Assembly (NCBI GenBank): GCA_031364505.1
Contig: JANLWK010000443.1
Span: 1-11,619 of the forward strand
Reading direction: 5' to 3'
DNA from: JANLWK01 sp031364505
GTDB taxonomy: Bacteria; Eisenbacteria; RBG-16-71-46
DNA length: 11,619 bases
In this document: piece by piece, positions 1 through 5,920 of the stretch
Numbering within the stretch: the stretch's first letter is position 1
Layout of the letters: each line of letters starts with the position of its first letter
Made by a program: the position numbers and the translations under genes
Notes under the pieces: generated by a model
What the model saw: the letters and a program-made list of their open reading frames with translations, nothing else
Told to the model about the DNA's origin: nothing
Database searches by the model: none

Positions 1-1
1 G

Positions 2-94
2 GTGGAACACGGCGTCGCGCGCCCGGGACCCATCCGCACGACCTCGGTCCGGAACCGCGCAGGACGCCCGCCTCATGAAGGAGCCGCGCCATGA
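2..94 (+). CDS. Possible C-terminal tail of an upstream gene (partial)
   Basis: One forward frame is open from the left edge (position 2) to a TGA at 92-94, overlapping the ATG of the next gene as ATGA, a common arrangement for translationally coupled genes. Its third codon positions are mostly G or C in the first 20 codons, like the real genes here. The visible 30 residues match no family I know and are rich in Arg, Gly and Pro. A second frame, from position 1, is also open and stops at 76-78, so the choice is uncertain. The stretch may equally be untranslated leader. Confidence 0.2.
   Translation: MEHGVARPGPIRTTSVRNRAGRPPHEGAAP
78..83 (+). promoter_or_regulatory. Shine-Dalgarno AAGGAG
   Basis: AAGGAG lies 7 nt upstream of the ATG at 91. 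It is an almost ideal ribosome binding site and fixes the start of the 155-residue protein, ruling out the overlapping frame that opens at the ATG at 75. Confidence 0.8.
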
Positions 95-558
95 CTCAGC
101 TCACCGCTCGACCATCCGCTCCGGGTCGCATGGACCTGGACCAGACGGAACTCATCCAGATCTGGATCACGGTCAAGAACAACAAGACCGAGATCGAAGT
201 CTATCCGAAGCGCAAGAACGACACGACGGTCTTCCACTCGAAGACGCCGGGGCTCGCCTCGCCGTGGAAGCCGCGGCAGGTACGCTGGGTCGTCGCTGGA
301 ATGACCGCGGGCCAGCGGCTCGTGATCGAGAAGAAGGCGAGCCCGTCCAATTACGGGGACGATACGTTCGACGGCACGCGCTTCGTGATCGACGCGCCGG
401 ACAACACGATCAACAGTGGCGACACGACGCGCGGCCCGGACCCCGGCAAGACCGAGCTGTACTGGGACTACTCGATCACCTTGTACGCGACGACCGCCGA
501 GCCGATGCCGCCGGTCGCCCAGCTGGATCCGATGATCATCATCAAGGATGATCCCTAG
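91..558 (+). CDS. Hypothetical 155-residue beta-rich protein
   Basis: I do not recognise this protein. It has no signal peptide, membrane helix or Cys-based metal site, so it is probably cytoplasmic. After a disordered-looking start (about residues 1-15) it alternates short hydrophobic strands with charged turns: IQIWITV near residue 23, EIEVYP near 35, RWVVAG near 65 and RLVIEKK near 75. It ends with YWDYSITLY near 124 and a closing LDPMIII near 145. This pattern suggests a small beta-sandwich. It is richer in Lys, Asn, Thr and Ile than its Arg/Ala-rich neighbours, which could mean a different history or just a different fold. The start is secured by an AAGGAG site 7 nt upstream. It is convergent with the kinase gene at 625-3198, 66 nt away, so it does not share a transcript with it. 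No function is assigned. Confidence 0.8.
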   Translation: MTQLTARPSAPGRMDLDQTELIQIWITVKNNKTEIEVYPKRKNDTTVFHSKTPGLASPWKPRQVRWVVAGMTAGQRLVIEKKASPSNYGDDTFDGTRFVIDAPDNTINSGDTTRGPDPGKTELYWDYSITLYATTAEPMPPVAQLDPMIIIKDDP

Positions 559-596
559 CCAGCCGGCGCGTCTCGAGCGGGCGCGATGAACTTCCG

Positions 597-620
597 GGCC
601 GTGGCGGCAACGCCGCGGCC
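597..620. terminator. GC-rich hairpin between convergent genes
   Basis: A 10-bp stem (597-606 with 611-620, one G-U pair on the plus strand) closes a GCAA tetraloop of the stable GNRA type. It lies 38 nt past the stop of the 155-residue gene and 4 nt past the stop of the convergent kinase gene. No T-tract follows on either strand, so it is not a classical intrinsic terminator. It may still act as a shared terminator or a 3'-end stabiliser. Confidence 0.45.
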
Positions 621-624
621 ACGT

Positions 625-3198
625 TCACCTCCCCGCCATCAGCGCCTGGATCTCCGGGTCGATCGTGAGTGCCCGGAACTCGTCCTCCGCGCGCACCATG
701 CGCGGCGATACGCCGAGCTTCAGCGCCCGTCGGAGCGCCGCGATCGCATCGGCCCTGCGCCCGCACAGCGCCTCGACGCGCGCGACGATGTGGGCGCTCT
801 CGGCGTCGTCGGCCGGCAGGCCGGGTCGCGCCGATGCGAGGCTCGTCCGGGCCCCCGCGCAATCGCCCGCCTTGGCGAGCGCCACCGCGTAGTGCAGCCG
901 CCGCGCGGGATTCTGCGGATCGTCGTGCAGCAGCGCCTCGTCGAGCGCCACCGCGTCGCGGTACGCCGCGCGTGCCGAGTCCGCCGCGCCCATGTGCAGC
1001 AGGAGATCCCCGAGGTTGATGCGCAGCGTCGGCTCGCGCGGCTCGAGTGAAACCGCGAGATGGTAGTAGCGTTCGGCTTCGCCGAAACGCTTCAGGTAGA
1101 AGTACGCGCTACCGATGTTCGAGGCTAGGATGGCGTCCTGTACCGGCCGCGGCAGGCGCTCGTACGTGGCGGCGGCGCCGGCGTAGTCGCCCTGGGCGAG
1201 CTGGACGGCCGCCAGTTGCTCGTAGCCGCGATTCTTCTCGGGGAAGATGCGCACGATCTGGCGAAACGCGTCGGCCGCACCGCGGTAGTCCGCGCGACGG
1301 AAGCGCAGCGCGCCGAGCGCGTTCCAGTTGCGCCAGTAGTCCGGCCGCAGCTGGACGGCCTTGCGCAGCGCCGCCTCGGCCGCGTTCAGGTTGCCCGCGT
1401 CGCGCTGGCTCCACGCGAGCTGGAGCAGCGCCTCGTCCCAGTTCGGATTGACCTGCAGCACCGCCTCCAGCTCGCGGATCGACTCGGCGTAGCGGCTCGT
1501 CGCGCGGTAGACCTGCGCGCGTGCCACGCGCGCCTCGAGCAGCTGCGGGCTCAGGCGCACCGCGCGGTTCGCGGCCTCCTCGGCCTGGCGCAGCGTCTCC
1601 GGCGTCTTGTCACGGGCCCAGACCTTGACGAGCGCCAGGCTGCGTCCTGCCCACGCGAGCGCGAAGTCGGGGTCCTGGTCGAGCGCCTTCTGGTACAGCT
1701 CGAGCGCCCGGTCGCCGGCGCGCGGATCGTCCGCGTCCTCGAGCGCCGCTCCCGCGCGCAGGTAGAGCGTGTACGCCGACAGCGCCCGGGGCTCGGTGTG
1801 CGGTTGCGCCACCGCGCGAGGGGCGAGGCCGCCGGCGAGGCTGCGCGCCACCTGGTCCGAGATGTCGCGCTCGATCTCGAGCAACCCGGACAGCGAATAG
1901 TCGTAGCGCTTGGTCCAGCGCACGACGCCGTTCTGCACCAGCGCCACGTCGAGCAGCACGCGCGGTCCCTCGCGGCGCAGCGTGCCCTCGAGCACCGACT
2001 TGACGCCCAGCTCGCGCGCCACGGTCTCGGGCGAGCCGTTGCCGGGGGCGGCCATCGCCGACGACATGCTCGCGACGTTGATGCGACTGCCGCGGACGAG
2101 GTTGCCCAGCACGTCGGCCGCGATGCCTTCGCCGAGATCGTCCATGCCCGGGTCGCCCGTGCGGTTGCGGAACGGCATCACCGCGAGCGAGGCGCGCGGC
2201 CCGGACGACAGGTGCTGCCACGCCCACACGCCCGCGACGGTCGCCGCGATGACGAGCCCCATGGCGAGGGCGGCGCGGGCGGGCGATGGTCGGCGGCGGA
2301 TCGGGGGCGCGGGGTCGCGCCGCAACCGCTCGAGATCCGTGCCCACTTCATGCGCCGACTGGTAGCGGCGGCCCGGGTCCTTGGCCAGCAGCTTGCGCAC
2401 GATGCGCTGCAGCTCGTCCGGCACGTTCGCGGCGTAGCGGGTGAGGGGTGTGGGCTCCTCGTTCGCCGCGGCGTAGAACACCTCCATGTCCGTGGCGCCG
2501 TTGAACGGCAGGTGCCCGGTGATCATCTGGTAGAGCAGCACACCGAACGAGAACAGGTCGCTGCGGCGGTCGGCCGGCTTGCCGTTCGCCTGCTCGGGCG
2601 CCATGTACGCCGCGGTGCCGAGCACGCGCCCCTCGGAGGTGAGCCCCGACGACGGCCGCATGCCGGGCGGCGCGGTCTCCAGCACGCGCGCGAGCCCGAA
2701 GTCGAGCACCTTGATGCGGCCGTCGGGGGTGACGCGGACGTTCGTGGGCTTCAGGTCGCGGTGGACGATGCCGGCGTCGTGCGCCGCCTCGAGCCCCGCC
2801 GCGATCTGGATCGCGAGATCGAGCACCTGCTCGATGCGCATCGGAGGCCCGTCGATGATCTCCTGCAAGTCCTGGCCCGGCACGTACTCCATCGCCAGGT
2901 AGAGCAGCCGGTCGGGATGCGGCCCCGGCGAGCCTGGTTCGAGCACGTCGGCCGGTTCCGCGGGGGCCTCGCCGACGTCGTAGCAGGCCGCGATCGAGGC
3001 GTGGCTCAGCCCCGCTTCGGCGCGCGCTTCGCGCAGGAAGCGCGTCCGGTGCTCGCGGCTGGCACTCAGGTGCTCGGGCAGCACCTTGAGCGCGACCACG
3101 CGGTCGAGGCGCGAATCCCGCGCCTTGAACACGACGCCCATGCCGCCGCGGCCCAGCGGTTCGATCAGCTCGTACTCGGCGATACGGCCGAGGGACAT
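625..3198 (-). CDS. Membrane-anchored Ser/Thr kinase with TolB-like and TPR domains
   Basis: This 857-residue Hanks-type (PknB-like) kinase should phosphorylate Ser/Thr on unknown targets. The kinase domain (about 8-292) looks catalytically complete: Gly loop GRGGMG at 16-21, VALK lysine K38, helix-C glutamate E57, HRDLKPTN from 146, DFG 166-168 and APE 200-202. A loop of about 17 extra residues (about 79-96) lies before the hinge. An Arg-rich stretch (301-308) precedes one transmembrane helix (about 309-327), so by the positive-inside rule the kinase is cytoplasmic and the rest exported. About 337-460 is a TolB-N/FlgO-like domain (SLAVMPF, VARELGVKSVLEG), followed by roughly eight TPRs from about 470 to near the end. 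The start is the ATG at 3198, with GGGAG 7 nt upstream; a TTG nine codons earlier has no such site. It is divergent from a sister kinase. Family assignment is firm, the signal sensed is unknown. Confidence 0.95.
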   Translation of the reverse strand: MSLGRIAEYELIEPLGRGGMGVVFKARDSRLDRVVALKVLPEHLSASREHRTRFLREARAEAGLSHASIAACYDVGEAPAEPADVLEPGSPGPHPDRLLYLAMEYVPGQDLQEIIDGPPMRIEQVLDLAIQIAAGLEAAHDAGIVHRDLKPTNVRVTPDGRIKVLDFGLARVLETAPPGMRPSSGLTSEGRVLGTAAYMAPEQANGKPADRRSDLFSFGVLLYQMITGHLPFNGATDMEVFYAAANEEPTPLTRYAANVPDELQRIVRKLLAKDPGRRYQSAHEVGTDLERLRRDPAPPIRRRPSPARAALAMGLVIAATVAGVWAWQHLSSGPRASLAVMPFRNRTGDPGMDDLGEGIAADVLGNLVRGSRINVASMSSAMAAPGNGSPETVARELGVKSVLEGTLRREGPRVLLDVALVQNGVVRWTKRYDYSLSGLLEIERDISDQVARSLAGGLAPRAVAQPHTEPRALSAYTLYLRAGAALEDADDPRAGDRALELYQKALDQDPDFALAWAGRSLALVKVWARDKTPETLRQAEEAANRAVRLSPQLLEARVARAQVYRATSRYAESIRELEAVLQVNPNWDEALLQLAWSQRDAGNLNAAEAALRKAVQLRPDYWRNWNALGALRFRRADYRGAADAFRQIVRIFPEKNRGYEQLAAVQLAQGDYAGAAATYERLPRPVQDAILASNIGSAYFYLKRFGEAERYYHLAVSLEPREPTLRINLGDLLLHMGAADSARAAYRDAVALDEALLHDDPQNPARRLHYAVALAKAGDCAGARTSLASARPGLPADDAESAHIVARVEALCGRRADAIAALRRALKLGVSPRMVRAEDEFRALTIDPEIQALMAGR

Positions 3199-3205
3199 CG
3201 GGTGG

Positions 3206-3210
3206 CTCCC
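3206..3210 (-). promoter_or_regulatory. Shine-Dalgarno GGGAG deciding the kinase start
   Basis: Read on the minus strand, GGGAG sits 7 nt before the ATG at 3198. This supports that start over the in-frame TTG at 3225. Confidence 0.7.
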
Positions 3211-3255
3211 AGGGGAACGGCCCAACGCGGCACGGAGGCGCCTCGTTGACCGATG

Positions 3256-3283
3256 AGCATAGCCCCCCGCCCACCGATGTTAA
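3256..3283 (-). promoter_or_regulatory. Candidate sigma-70-type promoter for the membrane kinase
   Basis: On the minus strand TTAACA (3283-3278, 5 of 6 to TTGACA) and TATGCT (3261-3256, 4 of 6 to TATAAT) are separated by 16 nt. Transcription would start near 3249, giving a leader of about 50 nt. This is one of the few AT-richer spots in the region. It is a sequence match only. Confidence 0.45.
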
Positions 3284-3286
3284 ACT
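3278..3286 (+). promoter_or_regulatory. Candidate extended -10 element for the soluble kinase
   Basis: TGTTAAACT reads as an extended -10 (TG, one base, then TAAACT, 4 of 6 to TATAAT). No good -35 lies at the right distance; a TTGACC at 3246-3251 is too far upstream. It overlaps the -35 of the opposing candidate promoter, so the two could exclude each other. The implied leader is about 125 nt and contains the 21-bp repeats. Confidence 0.3.
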
Positions 3287-3337
3287 GCGTTCATGGTTCA
3301 TTCGGACTCAACGGTGCCGCGCCATGTCGCCCCGCGA

Positions 3338-3421
3338 GCCCGCCGAGCGTTGTCTCGCGCCCAACGAGCCACCCCGCGAGCCAGCCGAGCGGTCTCAAGG
3401 GCCAGCCGAGCGGTCCGATGA
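3338..3421 (+). repeat. Four degenerate 21-bp tandem units before and over the start codon
   Basis: Units begin at 3338, 3359, 3380 and 3401. The core GCCAGCCGAGCGGTC is identical in units 3 and 4 (3380-3394 and 3401-3415). Unit 1 has GCCCGCCGAGCG and unit 2 a weaker GCCCAACGAGCC. A further 20-bp match with one difference joins 3330-3349 and 3372-3391. The last unit covers the ATG at 3418 and supplies its weak GAG ribosome-binding core. The period equals two DNA helical turns and also seven codons, so it may be an iteron-like binding region or the trace of a coding repeat. Confidence 0.6.
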
Positions 3422-5688
3422 TCGGCACCACCCTGTCGCACTACCACGTGCTGGAGCGGATCGGCGTGGGTGGCATGGGCGTCGTCTACCGGGCCCGCGA
3501 CGAGCGGCTCGAGCGCGACGTGGCGATCAAGGTGCTGCCGCACGGCACCCTGGCCAGCGACGCCGCGCGGCGTCGGTTCCGGCGCGAGGCGCTCGCGATC
3601 TCGCGGCTGACGCACCCGGGCATCGCCACCATCCACGACTTCGACACCGAGGCCGGCACCGACTTCCTGGTGCTCGAATACCTGCCCGGCGAGCCGCTCG
3701 ACGCCCGTCTCGCGCGCGGGCCGCTCGGCGAGCCCGAGGCGATCGACCTCGCGACCCAGGTGGCCGACGCGCTCGAGGCCTCGCACGAGATGGGCGTGAT
3801 TCATCTCGACCTGAAGCCCGGCAACATCCACGTGTCGCCGCGCGGCCGGGTCAAGGTGCTGGACTTCGGCCTCGCCCGCATCCTCCAGCGCGAGGGGGGC
3901 TGGGTGACGACCTCGATGGCGTCCGACTCCGCGGCGCTCGCCGGGACGCTGCCGTACATGTCGCCCGAGCAGATCGCCGGCGGCGATCCCGACCCGCGCA
4001 CCGATCTCTACGCGCTCGGCGTCGTGCTCTACGAGATGGTCACCGGCCGGCGCCCGTTCGAGCAGCCGCAGCCGGCGGCGCTCATGTACGCCATCGTCAA
4101 CACGCCGCCGCCATCGCCACGCTCGCTCGCGGGCGTGTCGCCGGCGCTCGAGGCGCTCATCGTGCGCGCGCTCGACAAGTCGCCCGATGGGCGCTTCGGT
4201 TCGGCGCGCGAAATGTGTGAGGCGCTGCGCACGGCCGGGGGCGCGTACGCCGCGGGGACGAACGCCGCGGCCGTCCCAGTCGGCGTGGCAGTCGCCCCGC
4301 CGGCTTCCGGCATCCGGTCGCTCGCCGTGCTGCCGCTGCGCGACCTGTCAGGTGATCCCGCGCAGGAGTACTTCGCCGACGGCATCACCGAGGCGCTGAT
4401 CACGGCCCTGGCGCGGCTGTCATCGCTGCGCGTCATCTCGAGCACCACGGTGATGCAGTACAAGCACGCGCGAAAGCCGCTGCCCGAGATCGCGCGCACG
4501 CTCGGCGTCGAGGCCGTGGTCGAGGGTTCGGTGCTGCGCTCCGGCGACCGCGTGCGCATCACCGCGCAGTTGATCGACGCGGCGAACGACCGGCACCTGT
4601 GGGCCCAGAGCTACGAGCGCGACGTCGTCGACGTGCTGGCGCTCCAGTCCGAGGTCGTCCAGGCCATCGCCGGCGAGGTGCGCGCCCAGCTCACGCCGCA
4701 GGAGCGCGAGCGCCTCGTGGCCGGCCGCAGCGTCGACCCGAAGGCGTTCGAGGCCTACCTGCGCGGGCGTTACTTCTGGAACCAGCGCGGCACCGCCGAC
4801 GTGCGCAAGGCGGTCGAGCACTTCAACGCCGCGATCGCCGCCGATCCGACGTTCGCGCTCGCGTACTCCGGGCTCGCGGACTGCTACAACATCCTGGGTG
4901 ACCAGCACGTGCTGTCGCCCGCCGAGGCCGGTCCGCTCGCGCGCGCGGCCACGCGGCGCGCGCTCGAGTTCGAGCCCGAGCTGGCCGAGGCGCACACGTC
5001 GCTCGGCTTCAACCGCATGTTCTACGAGTGGGACTGGGCCGGCGCCGAGCAGGCCTACCGCCACGCGCTGCGGCTCAACCCCGGTTACGCGACGGCGCAC
5101 CAGTGGTACGCCGAGTACCTCGCCCAGCTCGGGCACTTCGATGCGGCGATCGTCGAGGCGCGCGAGGCCCAGGCGCTCGACCCGCTCGCCTTCGTGATGG
5201 GCACCACCGTCGGCGACGTGCTGTACTTCTCGCGCCGCTACGACGAGGCCATCGCGGCCCTGCGCGCCATCGTCGACACCGAGCCCGCGTTCCTGCACGC
5301 CCTGAACGACCTGGGCCGCGCGTATGCCGAGGTCGGACGGTTCGAGGACGCCTGCGCCTGCTTCGACGACGCCGGCCGCCGCGGCGGCGGCGACCCGCGC
5401 TCGTCGGCGGGCATGGGCCGCGCGCTGGCGCAGGCGGGCCGAACCGACGAGGCCCGCGCCGTGCTGGCTGCGCTGCGCGAGCGCGGCCGCGAGCGCTACG
5501 TGTCGTCGCTCTCCGTCGCCACGATCCACGCCGCCCTCGGCGACGTGGACGAGGCGCTCGGCTGGATCGAGCGCGGCGTCGAGCAGCGTGACTCGTCGCT
5601 CGTGTGGATCAAGGTCCACCCACGTGTCGACCCGCTGCGCGGGGACCCTCGCTTTACCGCGGCGCTCGAGCGCATGGGATTGGGATGA
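3418..5688 (+). CDS. Soluble Ser/Thr kinase with TolB-like and TPR domains, non-RD type
   Basis: This 756-residue protein shares its domain order with the divergent neighbour. The kinase domain (about 9-271) has GVGGMG at 16-21, VAIK lysine K38, helix-C glutamate E57, DFG 149-151 and SPE 182-184. The catalytic loop reads HLDLKPGN from 129, so the Arg before the catalytic Asp is Leu. Such non-RD kinases generally do not depend on activation-loop phosphorylation in the usual way. The linker (about 272-298) is Ala/Val/Pro-rich but too short and Pro-broken for a membrane helix, so the protein is probably cytoplasmic. About 299-435 is TolB-N/FlgO-like (SLAVLPL, LGVEAVVEGSV), the module also seen in TPR-bearing adenylate cyclases, and about 440-750 is a TPR array. 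The start at 3418 gives the usual family opening (MIG then SHY before the Gly loop); a longer frame from 3253 would add a low-complexity Pro/Ser extension. Substrates are unknown. Confidence 0.93.
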   Translation: MIGTTLSHYHVLERIGVGGMGVVYRARDERLERDVAIKVLPHGTLASDAARRRFRREALAISRLTHPGIATIHDFDTEAGTDFLVLEYLPGEPLDARLARGPLGEPEAIDLATQVADALEASHEMGVIHLDLKPGNIHVSPRGRVKVLDFGLARILQREGGWVTTSMASDSAALAGTLPYMSPEQIAGGDPDPRTDLYALGVVLYEMVTGRRPFEQPQPAALMYAIVNTPPPSPRSLAGVSPALEALIVRALDKSPDGRFGSAREMCEALRTAGGAYAAGTNAAAVPVGVAVAPPASGIRSLAVLPLRDLSGDPAQEYFADGITEALITALARLSSLRVISSTTVMQYKHARKPLPEIARTLGVEAVVEGSVLRSGDRVRITAQLIDAANDRHLWAQSYERDVVDVLALQSEVVQAIAGEVRAQLTPQERERLVAGRSVDPKAFEAYLRGRYFWNQRGTADVRKAVEHFNAAIAADPTFALAYSGLADCYNILGDQHVLSPAEAGPLARAATRRALEFEPELAEAHTSLGFNRMFYEWDWAGAEQAYRHALRLNPGYATAHQWYAEYLAQLGHFDAAIVEAREAQALDPLAFVMGTTVGDVLYFSRRYDEAIAALRAIVDTEPAFLHALNDLGRAYAEVGRFEDACACFDDAGRRGGGDPRSSAGMGRALAQAGRTDEARAVLAALRERGRERYVSSLSVATIHAALGDVDEALGWIERGVEQRDSSLVWIKVHPRVDPLRGDPRFTAALERMGLG

Positions 5689-5698
5689 TCGCCGTCGT

Positions 5699-5834
5699 GG
5701 CGTGAGCAGGGAGTGCCGTGGTCAGGGCATGTGAATGGCGTGCGTAGCCAGGATGGCGAAGCGCGCCAGAGGTAGCGAGCCGGAGCAGGAGCGAAGGCGA
5801 GCGAGCCCTGTCCACGGTACTCCCTGCTCGCGCC
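5699..5834. repeat. 136-bp element with 30-bp imperfect inverted-repeat arms
   Basis: Arms 5699-5728 and 5805-5834 pair over 30 positions. On the plus strand, 27 are Watson-Crick, two are G-U and one is a T-T mismatch. The 76-nt interior holds two smaller hairpins, TGGC/GCCA and TGGCG/CGCCA, then a purine-rich run of GCGAG/GGAGC-like words. It starts 11 nt after the soluble kinase stop. No T-tract or clear flanking target duplication is visible. It could be a dispersed intergenic repeat (REP- or MITE-like), a structured 3' UTR or an unusual terminator. Confidence 0.6.
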
Positions 5835-5865
5835 GGAGCCCCATCCGCCGCCACCTCAAACGCCA

Positions 5866-5898
5866 ACGGCCGCCGGAGCGTGTCGCCCCGGCGGCCGT
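5866..5898 (-). terminator. Probable terminator of the M36 peptidase gene
   Basis: A perfect 11-bp stem, ACGGCCGCCGG with CCGGCGGCCGT (5866-5876 and 5888-5898), can continue inside with three more pairs (GCG/CGC) after one mismatch. It begins 22 nt past the peptidase stop. On the minus strand only a weak T-containing tail follows (TTGGCGTTTG), so termination efficiency is uncertain. Confidence 0.55.
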
Positions 5899-5920
5899 CG
5901 CGTGAATCGATCTGTCTGGA

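Noticed and set aside
1216..3249. 677-residue open frame on the plus strand
   Set aside because: It lies antisense to the membrane kinase, whose domains are unmistakable. Its translation is Arg/Val/His-rich low complexity without any domain, as expected from high GC at third codon positions.
3246..3285. TTGACC and TTAAAC as a plus-strand -35/-10 pair
   Set aside because: The spacing is 28 nt, far from the 16-18 nt a sigma-70 promoter needs.
3246..4220. 324-residue plus-strand frame overlapping the soluble kinase
   Set aside because: Out of frame with the kinase and Arg-rich. Its opening heptad-like repeats simply reflect the 21-bp DNA repeats. No sign that it is a frameshifted part of the kinase, whose own frame is intact.
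4420..5619. 399-residue open frame on the minus strand
   Set aside because: Antisense shadow of the soluble kinase TolB/TPR region, with an Arg/Val-rich composition and no motif.
5699..5834. Reading the inverted repeat as a classical MITE or IS remnant
   Set aside because: No transposase fragment and no clear flanking direct duplication are visible, so I report it only as an inverted-repeat element.
5654..5866. 70-residue minus-strand frame in the convergent gap
   Set aside because: It is formed by the inverted repeat and the kinase 3' end, has no ribosome binding site that I can see and no recognisable motif.
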